Below are positions 25,101 through 40,100 of a DNA stretch of 64,000 nucleotides, one piece after another (positions within the stretch are counted from its first letter, which is position 1; every line of letters starts with the position of its first letter). The position numbers and the translations under genes were made by a program. Location of the stretch: contig OY856188.1 in NCBI GenBank assembly GCA_963693315.1, forward strand, positions 189,959,897 to 190,023,896, in the 5' to 3' direction. The notes under the pieces are model-generated. The model had not been told where the DNA came from. It made no database searches and worked only from the letters and a program-made list of their open reading frames with translations. Origin of the DNA: Diogma glabrata. Its lineage: Eukaryota > Arthropoda > Insecta > Diptera > Cylindrotomidae.

Positions 25101-28100
25101 ATCAAATGCCTTCTTGAAATCTATAAAGAGACAGGCTGTCTTTTTATTTTTTTCTAAGCTTCGATAAAGAGATTCAGTCATATTGAGAGTTGCGGAGAGT
25201 GTGTTTGTTTGTTTTTTAAATCCAAATTGGTTTTTATAGATAATATTGTTAAGATTAAGATGCTCCATTATCCGAACGTGCATCGCTCTTTCATATATTT
25301 TGGATATGACAGGAAGCACAGATATAGGCCTATAATTTCCTTTGTTGGATTTATCGCCGCCTTTAAAAATTGGAATAATGCGGGCAAATTTTAGATAATC
25401 TGGAAAAGTATTGTTTTTAAAAGCTAAATTTATACCATCTCTGATAACTGGACCAAATTTTGCTATGTTTGCTTTAAGAAATTTTGTTGTAATTCCATCA
25501 ACTCCAGTTGACGCAGAACAGTCAAGTTGATTTATTATACCGTTAATTTCATTAGTATCAACGGGACTAAAATCTGTAAGTTGGTAATGGGTTACAGAGT
25601 TAATAATGTTATGGCTTTGTTGATGGCAGTTTTTGCTATTTGCTATTGATTTCATGACGAAGTCGTTTAAATTGTTCTAGGAAATATAGATTTAATGGAT
25701 ATTTTTTTTTTTGAGTTTATAAAACAGATCTATTTCCTTCATTTTATTAAGCAACGCAGGAGTAGACCAGGCCTTATAATATTTTTTTTTAATTTTTTTG
25801 GTTGTGCTAGTACTTCGGCTTATTATTTTGCATAGCTTATTATAATGATCTTGGAATGAGATCAGAGAGAAGTCAATATTGGACAACTAATTTTGTATAT
25901 TTCGGTAATCTATTTTTGTTACTGATTTATAAACCGGAATTTTGGTTTTGGTGTTATTGATACTAGTCAATATAATGTATTTATGGTCACTAAGGTGTGT
26001 TGTATTATAAAGTATATGATAGTGCTTGGTGAATTCTGTAGTAATAATATGGTCTATAAATGTATTGATACGATTTGACGGACGAGTAAAGAACTCAGGT
26101 TTTATTTTATTTATGAATTGATAGGAATTACATTCTACGACACGTTTATACCGTTCTATAATGTGATCTTTTTGCAAAAGTAAATTTAAATTCACATCTA
26201 TAACAGTAGCATGTACATATGTTTCTAGGTAGGACTTTAGATATTCGAGAAATTCAATTTCATTAGTGTGTGGTGGTCTATAGATACCTATTATATGGAA
26301 GTTAGTAGTTTGGGATTTAATAACTAACACGTCGTTCTCTTTAAACGAATTGCCCTCAATAAAATTAATTCAATGATGGTTTAACAAAAATTGATATTCC
26401 CCCACCTGGTCTTCCACTTCGAATATGATGGAAAGCTGTATAATTATGTAAGTTGATAAACTTCAAGTCGTTGTCCTTCAAAAAAGTTTCGACACATATT
26501 ATAATATCCATATTGAGTGATTGTATTAGCAACTCAAGCTTCTCGACTTTGTTTAGCAGCCTATTAATATTGATATATAGTATTGACATACCGGCAACAT
26601 CCTTTGTTGCTACTACTATTAATCAACAATTTAAGCACAGATCTTAAAATTGAATTACAAATTTTAAAGTTCAAAATTAAAATTCACTTTAGTTTTCATT
26701 GAATTTCTCTATTAAAATAAAATAAACTGTTGAACTATATTAAATTACTATTACTATAAGTACTATTAAATAAGAATTTTCATAAAAAAAAAACAAACAA
26801 AAAATTTTGCTTTTAGTTTTTTTATTGAATGTAACTAATTAAGAAATTCCTTATAATTATTTATGGAAAATTTTAGTTAATCGAACTAATCAATTTATTT
26901 TTTATATATTACATTTGATATTATAACATGTAGTTGTTGGACACACAGGTCCTTACATTCATATTAATAATTAGAATAGTGTTTTTTTTCTTCTTAAAGT
27001 TGAAAATTTTATAAAATTAGAATCTACAAATTTTGTAATTTAACATAGATTCAAATTGAAATAAAGAAAAAAAAAAAAAGACTCAGTCTGTAAGATTCAA
27101 AAAATGTTTAGTAAGATTTTTAATCATTGTATACAATTCATTAATTCGTTGAAGAGAAATGAGTTTACCAATTTTTTAGCAGATTTTTCTAGTTTTTATG
27201 CTGGGTAAATGTAATCAAGATGGTTTATCAGTGGTGATTATCGTTTTAGTTAATTTGTTGATGTCGTCGGCCGTTCTAATCAAAATAGTCTGTTTGTCTT
27301 CTTTCTTTAATCGCACGTACACATTGCCCTTGTAGTGCCAACGAGAATCTATGAGCCCTTCATTCTTAAATTTATTTAGTTGCCACATTATTTAGTTGCC
27401 ACCAACCAATACAGTAATTCTCTCCTTGCTAAATTTTCCACTATAACGTTTTTCCGTTCTAAAAGTTAGTATTTTATTTAGTTTATATTTTAAAAACAAT
27501 CTGGTTTTGTCTATGTTAAATACTCGTATATCTTCGCCTTTGAAATTTTTTAAAATGTGAGGAAGAAGCTTATTCCATCCATTTACTGCTTCCATTTACA
27601 TCGGCACTTTCACCTGACATATCTTTCATGTAAAAACTACATAAGAACCCCCGGACCCCAAATACCCCTCTATGATAGCAGTAGAAAAATCTATTTTCAT
27701 GTAGGATTAATCCTCTGTGAAAATGGATTATTTTCCTACTAATGTAAAATCATTTTCGCTAAATAACAAAATGTAGTTGCTATGGTATTTTCATATAATT
27801 TTAGAAACTTTTTAAGCAAAGCAACCACGAATTTCTAATTTTATAATATATAATAAATATCGATTATATATATACTATCATAAAAAAATTGCATTGCCTA
27901 CGCGAGATGAAAACATTTTACGTTCGTGAAATTATCCCGACGCTAACGCGTTTCGTGCACAAATTTTTACTCCCGAAAAAACAGCGATTTCATTTCTTGT
28001 AGCAAAATGTAGTATTTTCCCTAACCTATAAGCTGACAATGAAAGAGAAGTTATTGCACATGTAATAAGTAACATAACGTAACGCATGAACTGTATTCAG

Positions 28101-31100
28101 TCAACTGAGTACTCTCGATCTTAGTTATGAAGTATACCTTTTACTTGCTCGAAGAAACGAGAAATCATATAACTTTATATCTTGAAATCACTGAGAACGA
28201 CAGTGCGTCACATGTTCAAGGGATAAGTCACTGACTGAATTATTGGCAACCCAATTGTGGTTTTGTTCGTGCAATTTTTTAAAAAATATATTTCTTTTAT
28301 TTTTTTTATCCTATCATGAAATACTGGCTTATGTCATATTTTAATATATGATATGATTTATTGTTTAGTTGTCCATTATTTAAAAGGAAAACAAAACAAA
28401 ATTTACATGGATTAACACCTTAGAAGAACGCATTTTGTTGTGGGACTTTGGTCTTAAAAGGTTTTTATGTGTTGTTGTGACACATATTGTAATTTATACT
28501 GCACAATACATTTGTTTAAAAACAATACATGCGTTCCTTTGGAACAAATTAGCTGCTCAAAGCAGCTTTTGATATATTTTTCAAATATAGCCACACAATT
28601 TTATTATTATCAAAATTTTTTATTTTGGGCTTATATTTAGATCTGACTTTATTATTTTATTATTAAAAATACCAAAACAAGTGTATAACCGATTTAAATA
28701 AAATCGAAGAAAAACTACTTTTCAACTACACAACTTGTTCGAGGTCAAGCGAATCAAAGCAAATTTGAGTAAGTTTGATCTTCAATGGAACGCGCCTATA
28801 GTTGATTTCCTAGAATTTTAGAAGCTTGTAGAGTTTTTGTTAAGTTGTAACTTTTATGTTACTACAGACGGATACGGATTGTATGTTACTACAGACGGAT
28901 TGGTTCCCATCAGCTACTCAGAGAATCTGTGTATGTTGTTCACCACAATTCTAACCGTTTGATAATCTGTATCTAACTTCAATTTAAAAAAAAATTAAAA
29001 ATGAAGCATTAACAATTTGTATTTCTTTGCCTATAAAATTATTCACTAATCGTAAATTAGCCATTATATTGCGAATTAATTAGTAACTATCACACACAGC
29101 AAAAAAAAAATAAAATTTGAATTTTTTCTATTTCATAGGTGAACCCAACGTATCTCTAATTCATCCCAGTCAAATTAACTACATACCACAAACTAATCAT
29201 CAACCACCTAGAAATTTCGTTCTATTAAATCGAACAAGTACGAAAATTTTTCAAAGACATCAAAATGCAGCTTATATTCTCAACAATAATCCACCACAAC
29301 CAAATTATTTGCCAATTATGGAATACAATGATAAACCATTTATAAAACGACCAGCAATATGTAATAATTTAAACAATGTTCAACAACTAATTACAAATGA
29401 TGAAATTTTACCTCAAAAATTAGTCCCATCGAATGAAATAGATATACCATATTCAGATTATTATGAAAATCAAGATGAAAATATAGATGAAAATGAATAT
29501 GAATACAATAATGAAAACGAAAATGATTTAATATGTGCAGAAGAAAATTTTGATGATGATATCATTGAAAAAAATGGACAAATTGCGGCACAATATTATG
29601 AACGTGATAATGGTGATTTTCTCGTAAGCGAGAGTCCAAAATTAAAGGTAGAATATACAGAAGGAGATGATGGAGATTTTCTGGTTACCAAAAAAGTAAT
29701 AAGACCATCATTGAATCTTATTCACTTTGTCGAAGACCCAGATGCAAATGTTTTAAATACCGATGATCATGTAACTGATGATAAAAACGATATAGAACTA
29801 TATGAAGACAAAAATCATAATGAAAATAATTGTAATAATATAGTTGAGTCAATTCATGATATTCCTTTGGTTATTAATAATAATAGTAACAATAATAATA
29901 ACAATATAATCCACAATCCAAAACCTTCAGGGTTAAAAGTTTTAAGCAATGTGAAACTAACACCTGATATGTTATCGTCTGGAATTAAAGATATAATCAT
30001 AAGCGCTCAATCAGCCAATTTAACGGAAACCAATACATCTAATGTCGAAATACCATCAAAGAAGGATATCCGAACTTATTCTCGTGTTATTAGAGATCAA
30101 ATAAAATCTGCAACTGATTCATTATCCACTGCTCAAGAAAACAATGATCTATCAGCTACAAGTAGAAGTGTGATTCGGACTCCTTTAGATTTAATGGTAG
30201 ATCATAATAAATTTAGTACTGGAACCCCAATAAATAGTTCCGTTTCTTCAGTTATACGTTTGGCTTCCCACGATCTCCCGATATCTAAAGACAACAAAAA
30301 TAATTTATATAAAAGCAATATTTCATACAAAAATCAACCGATTAATACCTTAAATTCAACCGATATTGAAGTTAATCACAACGACTATATTTCTCATGTC
30401 CAAACAAGAACCGAATTCCAAACAAGAACCGATCATTTAATTTCTGATGTTCCAACAGCAACAACAACAGTGAGCAGTAAAAATATACAAAAAACAGCTT
30501 CTGTTCCATATGAATCGAATGAAGAGAACAGAGAACTAGTGAGTATGGACTTTCTGAAAGAAGAATCTCTGGCAAATAATGTAACAGAACAATCATTTAA
30601 ACTAGAAAGAAGTAGTAATGTTTATAATGATTACGAAAAACGTTTAGAGCAAAATCAATCAGAAAACAATCACTTTTGGTCAACAGGTAAATATTTTTTA
30701 TTTTTTGATCTTATTTTCACTTTTATTAACACTTGTAATTAAGGTTTTGTGGTTTAGTGTAATTTAATTGAAACTGTAGTCTAAATAGTCTCTTTAGTCT
30801 TTAAACTAAAGTTTAAAGTTTTGGGAGCGTTCAATCCACAAAAATTTAAAAAGGGCGTTCATCAACACCTCAGAGCGCATATTCTTGTAGGATCTAGGCC
30901 TTACAAGGTATCCTTGTGCTGTTTTGACACATATTGTAATTCCTATAACAACACGTTTTATTAATAAAAACACCTGTATTCTGTCACTATGAAAGTGAGG
31001 TGATCCCGACCAGTTGACTGTTTATATAAACCGATTGACGAGTAAAACGGAAAAAAGTATTATTTTTGAGGTATCCTGGATCTGATTTCAGCCGAGTACT

Positions 31101-34100
31101 GTTGATGACGATATTTGTAAAAAAACAACCAAGATAAGACAGGCAGCATATAGCTCCAACCTAAGCAGATACTCCTTTAATTGGATAGAACTTCGTGTTA
31201 GCTGTTTCCAGTGATATGTGTATTTTGCTAACCTCTAACTTCTATTAAAGATAACAGGATATGTTTATGCTGACTTGCATTCGCAAATGAATTCAATTTG
31301 TTTGACAGAAATCTTTATTTTTGGTAAAATTCTTATGCCTTTTGATTCGATGAGCTACGAAGAAATTGCTGTCGACGTGTTACTTAGTCGTTTTTTTATA
31401 TCAGCTGGAAGTGGGTCGTCCTATCCTAAACCTTTAAGCCATATTTTCTGGAATTAAATTTTGATTTAAATAAAGGATATCACTTTTTCTGATGTAGCGC
31501 CATCATTAATTGGAACAGAACCTTCCATGTCATTAAGAATTGAATTGAACGTTCGAAGACCATCTTTGAAGTTCAGATAATAAAATAGTGACAATGGACT
31601 ACTTCAATGTCTACGCTGATTACAAATTTGTTAGTTCTAAATCGCATTATTATATCCCACAATGATAACTGTAAGGTAAATCGCACAATGATGGCTGTAT
31701 TGCTAGTAAAACAGAATTCCAAATTGTTCAGTCGCAGATCGTTACGGGGCCCATACACGATCAATTATGAATGTCAATCTTGCTTGACTAAGGTGTACTG
31801 CAGAACACAGACTTGTGCCGCTTCAGCAATTGATGTGCTTTCTTCTGTTCTTCTGAAAGTCCTTATGTCCACTTCTGTACAAGTTGTTACATTTCTGGTA
31901 TTTATTGTTTGGTGTCGACCGAGCTATTGATGTTTATCAGCTCGCATTTTATTATTTTAGCTAGCTCTTCGCATTGTCCTATGATTACTACTTTCTTAAA
32001 TGTTTTGGTGTATCTGACAAATATAAAACCCTTACTAGTATTTTGTAGTCAACATCTGACCTAACTACGGTTTTACCTATAAAGACATCTTTATTTTAAT
32101 GTTCGTTGTTGGCTTCTACAACCTACAACCTGGGTGACCCAGAACCTATTTCCAAATTTCCCAAAATCAATGTTTCTGATTGGGGTGGGGTGGCAGCTTT
32201 TCTCTGTGATCGAATAAAATTTGATTCTTCACTATTAAATTGGAGTTGCAACTCAACATTTCGTAGGAAGACATTCCCTCTGCCAGAATCAATAACGAAT
32301 CCATTTGACCTAATGAAGTCCATTCGCAGGATTACTTCGTACACAATATCAGCTACCACTCATGTTGAAAATGAGTATTTCCGAGTTCTATGTTTACCAT
32401 TTTCTTTCCTTTAATACCTGCACTTTCACCAGCTGCCATCTGCATTCGTATCTTCCTGCTGGTTTTCTTTCCATTTCACAACATCTGTGTGGACAATTGT
32501 ATTTGTTGCGGCAGTATCTAATATGATGACCCAAATTTTTTCCATCAATATTAGCCCTAACAGTAAGACTGACCCCTTGTAAATCTCGAAACATGGATGA
32601 AGGTTATGTGGAAATCGGATGTAACGCCCCTTTAGACTGGTTCATTTTAGTTTAGCTGATTCGGTACTGCTCCATCGTCATCCCTAGCTTGCAGTTCTTC
32701 TGTTGAACGCCGCTGCAGAAATGACACTGACTTTGCTCTTTTAATCCTTATTCCTCTGCATTCTCTTAATATGTGACCTAATTTTCCACATAGCCAGCAT
32801 CGAATTCTGTCACTGTCTGTCACAAATTCTGCCGTGGTCTTGACTTGTATTTGTTTTCATCAGTCAGGTCTACTCGGCGTATTTTAATCGATGGTTTGAT
32901 AAAGGTTTGATAAAGTATTGTAATGTGCCAAACAAACACGTCGTTCCACTGCCGAGGAATAGTCCTGTAGAGATTCTCTGATTCGTTGCAAGCGATTTTT
33001 TAATTCAATCCTGTATAATCCTTTTTATGGTTGCTGCCATATTTACATTCCAACGTATTCATCACCTCTGCATAACTATTACGGTCTTTTTCCGGCACCG
33101 CCTGTAATTCTTCAGCTGCTTCCCCCTTAAGTGCAACTATCTGTGCAGCAAGACGAGTTTCGGCGTTCCAAACTTTTATCTGCTGCAGTCTCGAACTGGA
33201 ACTTGAGGATGCCGAAAGATATGGAACCGTCATACGATAGTGGTTCTAATTTTATATTTGTTATTTGTTGTACCACGTGTAAATTCACTTTAGCTTTTTC
33301 AACATCTTGCAATCGTTTATCGACCTCATCTACTTTGAAAAAGTACCTTTTTATTTGCATCGAGCACTTTCTGCTCTAGTTTTTGGAATTTGCCTTGAAT
33401 TTTCTCGACTTTTCCATCGAATGCCGTTGACATATGTAGAAGTTTCTCATTCGATTGTTGATTAATGTTCAACTCATTTATTTGCTGGTTTATCTTATCG
33501 TTATTTACAACCAATGTTGTATTTATTTATTTCTTAGTAGTAGCCATTTCTAAATTTATGTTACTACTGGTAATGAAGTTGTTGTTTTCGCAACATAACT
33601 TTTCTCTTCTTCAGCTGCTGAATCACTTTTTGTTGTATCACTATTTACTATTATTCCAAACTAGCAACTTTCTACTTCTATTCCATTGGCTTCCATCGCT
33701 TGTCGAAGCCGTAGCATCAATTCACTTTTATTTCCACTTGTTGACAATCCACATTGTTCTAGTTCCATCTTTAGCTCAGGGACCTTCAATTCCGTTTGCA
33801 TTTTGTTACTATGACAGTGAGTAATCTCGACAGTTTGACTGTTTGCACAAACCAATTGACGAGTAAAACGGGGAACAGAATATGTTTGAGACATTATGGA
33901 TCTGATTTCATCCGAGCACTGCTGGTGACGATATTTATAAAAAAACAACGAGATCAGCAACAGTGCGACGAATTAAAATTTAAAATTCGATCACCAACAA
34001 TTCGTATAGCACGCTTTTGAACAGAGTCCAAAAGAGCCAGGATGGTAACAGATGCAGCGCCCCAAACATGACAACAATACTCCATACATGGACGAATATA

Positions 34101-37100
34101 AGACTTATAAATGTGGAGTAACTGTAAAACCGCATTGGCTGTCAGATATCAAATGGTTGTCTTCCAAAAATTTGAATATATGTGAATTAATATAGTGCTC
34201 GTATATTTTCGACAGGACTGGGAGTAAGGCTATTGATCTATAATTTCCTTTGTTGGGACAGGCGAGACATTCGCCAACTTCCAGCAGGATGGAAAAATAC
34301 CAGATTTGGTGTAAGAGTTGGTGCAAGTTTTTTTGAAAATGTTTTTAGAATAACAGGAGGAATGTTGTCCAGACCAGGGGCTTTGTTGCTGTTTAACTCC
34401 CTTAAAAGTTTTTCGACAATTTTGGGTTTGAAATTTAATTGTTTCATATTGACTCGTGAAGACTGGATTTGGGGTATTTCTTTAAGAGTTTCTAAAACTA
34501 TCGAATTTGAAGCAAAGCGTTCCGCGAACAATGTAGCTTTCCTTGCAGGGTCAATAACGATTGAGTCACCATTAATGAAAAGAATAGAAGATTTATTACC
34601 AGAATTTAAAGAATTTATGGCACTGTAAAAACTTTTGTCATAAATTGACGTACTCGAAAGTCAATCTCTGCCTTTTCGTTTTCAATTATCTGGTTTGATA
34701 TTTTGTTGGCCTTTAAATATTGGGATCGATTTACAGAATTCTTTGTATGAATCCAAATATTAAATGATCTACGTTTGTTTCTAAGAGCCAATTTAGCTAA
34801 CCGAAAACAAATATTTTTGTTGGGATTTTATTGTTGAAAAGGGAACGATTTAGTTAATACTGAAATGAATGGTTTCAGTAATGAGCAGAAACATTTACAT
34901 CGTCAGTATAAAAACAATGACGATCAAATGGGAAACGTTGAAAAAACTTTGGAGACCATTTGAAAAGTGAAATATTTTATGGGGTTTGGGAACTCTTGTT
35001 TTTAGTAAATCAGTTTTGATAACTAATGTAATTAGATAATGGTCAGAATTTCCAATACTACCCTTATTGACATCGACACTCGTAATATCTGGCATCTCGT
35101 AGAGGTGAGATGGAGGTCTAAGAGAACTTTTATCAACGCCATTACGAGGAGTGAAAGTTGGGCTTTTTACAATTTGCGTCAGGTCGTGCGATGCGGCAAA
35201 TATTTCTGTCTGCCTTCCATTGTTGTCGTCGTCGGTCGTTTTGGAAAATTCTAACCACGATTTGTTGTGGACGTTGAAGTCACCGGTAACGATAACTTCA
35301 CAATTTTGAAATTGTGTTCTAATTTCGTTCACAACATTAGTCAAGACATTAAAAAAATTGTGATTATGTTTGTTTGGGGACCGGTATAAAGCTATTGTGA
35401 AAAAAGAAATTTCAGGTAGGCAAACCTTTAATACTACTGTATTGTAGCCATCACCATGTAGTTCAAAATTTGGAAAGCGTTTATATGCAACACTCATGAA
35501 TGTATGCACGTGATTTCGTGCGAAAAGAGAGTCATGTTTGCCTCTAACCACAACTGATTTATAGTCGGCGTAACTTACAGTTACAGTGAAGCCACTGTAT
35601 TTCCTTAAATGTGCATGCAAGTGCGTCCTGGTCAGTGTGCTCAATATTTTACCATCTTATGCGGATTTCGTAGATTTCTCAGCTTAATAGGCATGAGTTG
35701 AGTGAGTTTTAGTCCTTCGTCTTTCCATCGTTGTTAGAAAAAATTGGGTAATACTTATAAGTCAATTTGACTTCGTTCGGTTTCTTTTCTAGCGTGTATA
35801 TGACCACAAGCTTTAGTTTCTATCCATATCTGAAGTATGTACGCAAGGCATGCGTTCGATTGCCCATCTTGTTTCATTGAGGGGAATATTATGTTGACTA
35901 GGCGTGCAACTTTCCTAGTTCTAGCATGGAATGGACTAAATTTTGATCTGTTGTGCTACGCATGTTGAGCCCAGAAATTAAGTCTGTAAAAGTGTCTAGA
36001 GTTACACTTTCGGTGGTAGGTATCGTCTAGTCTGCAAATTGAACCCAAAAGATTTGTGTGGTCAGACGCAATTAATCTTTGTAGTCCAGCTACACCTGAT
36101 AAACTGTCTGTCGTTACGCAGAGCTTTCTCCAGCTGTTACTTTTGATCGTCTAAACTCTAAATTGTTTGTTGTAGTTTGTATGAGTTTATGTTGGTTTTG
36201 CTATGTTAAAAAGTTCGCAAACTTTATTTTTCATACTCTTTAAGTTACCGTTCCAAATGGGGAAATCTCTTTTCCTTTTTGACTAGTAAATAATAGTAAT
36301 TTGTAATTTGTAGTAATAAGAGTTTTAGTGCTATGCTTTATTGATAACATTCTGCAGGTTGTTTGCGGTAAAGTCAAGCTCCATTATGGAGTTGGTCCTA
36401 CCATACACTTTTTTATTATGAAGAGATCACGATCCGGTTGGTGCTCTATCCTAAAGCATATCTAAACATGGTTGGACATTTCTGTTAGCTTGGCTTTGTG
36501 CTATCCACTTTGTGCTATCCAAGTTTTCTCTTAATGTATTCGTTTAATTTTAATCTGTTTAAATTTCTCTAATTATAAATAGTAATATTTTTTTTATTTT
36601 TATATTCCAAGAATCAGCAAACATAACATCCACAGTAAACAAATATATACCTATTAACACAGACAATGCGGAAACACCAATGTCAGAAATTTATGCCGGT
36701 GCCAATGAAGAAACACCTATAGAAATTGAAAAGGTTGAAGATAACCCAATTCAAGAATTTAATAAATATTCTATTACAACTAACGACTTACAACATACCA
36801 CAACAAATGTTTATAAAAAAGAAACGAACGAAACAGTCAATGAGTTAAATGTTAAAAACGAACCACTTCCTATTCCCGAAGGTCATGAACGAGTCTCAAA
36901 TTTAATACCACCATCGTTCAGTAGAAAACCATACACGTCAAATTTATTTTATAAACCACCGAAGAAATTATTTGTTAAATTTAAAACACCAATTGAAACT
37001 GAAACAATACAAATATCTGATGATGAACATGATTTTGAAATTCTTAAAAGTGAAACTTCTTCAAAAGTTGTAAGCCCTGAACAAATTGACTGTTTATCCT

Positions 37101-40100
37101 CAATTGCTTCGACATCTAGATCTAGTATAAATAATTCAAAGACAGATATTCCGGAACAAATGGACACCAATCATCAATTTTCTACTTCCTCAAATGAACA
37201 AGACACACCATCATGTTCATCTACGATTCAACTCAATTTAGACAACAAAAAGACAGATGTGATAGAAAACTGTTCAATATCAACTCCTACCTCATCAAAA
37301 AAAATAATTCAGAATTCAAAATTGAGAAATAAACAAATTAAATTAAGTAAAATCAAGACAGGAAGAGAAAGAACACGTCAATTAGCAGAACCACGTGTAA
37401 AATACAGAAAAAGAAAGTATCGCAGAATTTTGAATAATGATGCTGATTTCAATAAACCCGGGCATTCAAAATTCTTTAAAAGCAAAATTATAACTTCAAA
37501 ATCGATTGGTCAAGAGACGGCTGTCAGGAAAAATGATTCTGTGCCAGAAACAGAAAAAATCGAACTAGATTTTCAATGTATTTCAAATAGTGCTTCTGAC
37601 TTTGATTGTAGTGTTAAATCCGAAATAAAAATCGAATCAAATATTCTGAATAAAGAAGATATAATAGGTATTTGCAAGCTTGAAAGAGAATACGCTGAGG
37701 ATGATAATTCTGAATTTAGTCCATTTTCCATTGAAACGAGTTCTATTGCTTTCAGTCCTAACGATTTAACGAAGAAAGAAGAAAATATTGACAGTGAATT
37801 TAATTTAATTATGAAATGTGAAGAAGAACGCAATTATAATGTTGCGATTATTGATCCAATTACGAAATCAGCAGATAATTATTCTATAACGGAATTAAAT
37901 CAATGTCAAGAAACGATTACTACAACTGTACAACACATTTCCACTCAATTTGAAAACGATCAAGATATTAAACTACCTTCTTGGACTGATGAGATTAAGG
38001 TTGCCATAGAAACAATCGAATCACACTCAGATGAACTGCCTCCATACCACTCTACGTTGACATCCTCACATTCTTCAACAATAATAAGCAATTCGAAGCA
38101 GAATAGCTCAGAGGTATCCGAATGGAATGTAATCAATTCTCAGGAACAGGATACCAATCTACCTGGCCCGAGTCATGGAGATTATCGATTGACAAATTTC
38201 TTTGCTGGAAATTATGAGCATAATGATTATGGATATAACAATACTGACAAAAATAATAAATTTTTAGAATTTATTGAAGATGGTCAAACTGCTACATGGA
38301 AACATCCATTTAGTCCGCAATATGTTAACTTTGAAACTGATCGTACCTCATATACGGACCTGGATGCATACAAAGGTGGCTTATCTTACAATCGTGCTGC
38401 ATCAACAGAAAGCTTAAATATTAGAACCGATGAGAAAATGCCGGCTAGAGGAGAAATTTCCGAACAAGAAAGTAATGGAGAGGTTGATGTTTCATGGAAC
38501 AATCATCAGGTATGTGTGGTTTCAATATTTTAATAATTTATCCCGATAAAATTTTGCTAATCTTCAAGTCCTTTATTCGTCCATGTATGGAATACTGCTG
38601 CCATGTTTGGGGAGGTGCTTGTCAGTCAACAATAAAATGTCTAGCTAGACTCTGTACAGAGAAAAGCAATACGGTTGATTGGTAATACCGAACTAACGGA
38701 CCAGCTTGATTTACTCCAGCACAGAAGAAATGTGGCTGAATTGTCAATCTACTATAAATATAACTCTAGCGAATTCTCCTCTAAGGAAATTCAAAATAAA
38801 CAAGGGCTGCCGAGTTATCCCATCCATTTGTAGTACAAGTACCTCGTTGTAGAACTGTGTACTTCCAGAACGACTATTTTAATAGAGTGGCCAAATTGTG
38901 GAACTCAATGCCTTCCTCTGTATTTCCCAATGAATTTTCCTCTCATGCATTCAAAGAAAATGTCTTATCATCATTTAAAACAATTAGTATAGTTATCTTT
39001 ATCTTTATAGTTGACATGGTATCTTCGGTCGGATATTCAAAGAGTCTGAATAATGAATATTTCATATTTAGTGTGCTAAACATGTCTAACTAATTAATTT
39101 AAAAAAAAAATTTATACATTTTTTTTGTGAGTTTGTACGCATGTTGACTATCTTGTGCGCATGTTGACTATTTTGCAACGACGATCTGAGTGACACCAAG
39201 GTATTGGTTCGTATGTGGTTTTCGATCACCTTTTCATCGTTTTTAACATGAAAGATGTTAAAAGATGGGTCCATGAGACTTCGGCTGGGTCACATCTTTC
39301 TTACCAGCTTTTGGGATAAATATCACTTTTGTTGTTATCCATGTTTCGGGAATATGCCCAAGTGCCAGACTGCTCCTGAAGATGCCCAGGAGATGCGGTA
39401 GTAGCCACTTCTGTACCCTCTGTAGGAGAGGTGGGATTATTCCGTTTCTAGAAGAAGAGCAGCTCTCTGTTGCTCATTGTCCGTATACGTTCCATCCGTT
39501 CTTCTTAACAAAGTTTTAATCTCGACACCGTCTTTCGCTAAAGCTTTATGCAGCCTAGCCGCTACATGTGTTCCAGGGATATTATCACAGACGGTTCTGA
39601 AGCTGCCCTTCTTTACCCTCCTGATTTCGTTATTGTAAGTGGTTTTATTTAGCGTAGGGTTTTTGTAGTGACACATTAAAAATAAAACTTAAAATAGGTA
39701 GATTTTTCAATGAAATCTACCTAAAACATGAATACACATTAAATGAGCTTACAATCAATTTGATTGCGCGTCTTTTAGTTAAAAGTAAAATATTTGAACA
39801 TTGGGCAGTACATTTGAACATTAGATGTTTACATCGAGTAAGTCTATCCATGCTACTTACTACATCTAGAGTTACCAAATGGATGTCTGAGATGTCGCCA
39901 TTGTATCGTCGAATTGGATACAGATTTGCAATGTGTTTTATGGTTTGTTGTGGAGCACTGCAGTCACTTTGACGGGACTCTGAAATACCCCACTTGTAGA
40001 AAGAATGTAGAAAGAGGTATGACGTGGCAGATCGAAACCAGGTTGTGTGGAAGTCGGGTTAGTAATAGAAAGGCCATGTGTATTGTAATGATTCCAGGAG

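Noticed and set aside
29117..29138. Start of an independent 541-codon gene at 29117
   Set aside because: There is no ATG context, a good acceptor lies at 29137-29138, and phase matches exon 1, so it is exon 2 of the zinc-finger gene.
33661..33960. A single 99-codon protein spanning the SAP domain
   Set aside because: Its first half is the LINE B C-terminus and its second half the Gypsy gag start, an accidental fusion at 33801/33802.
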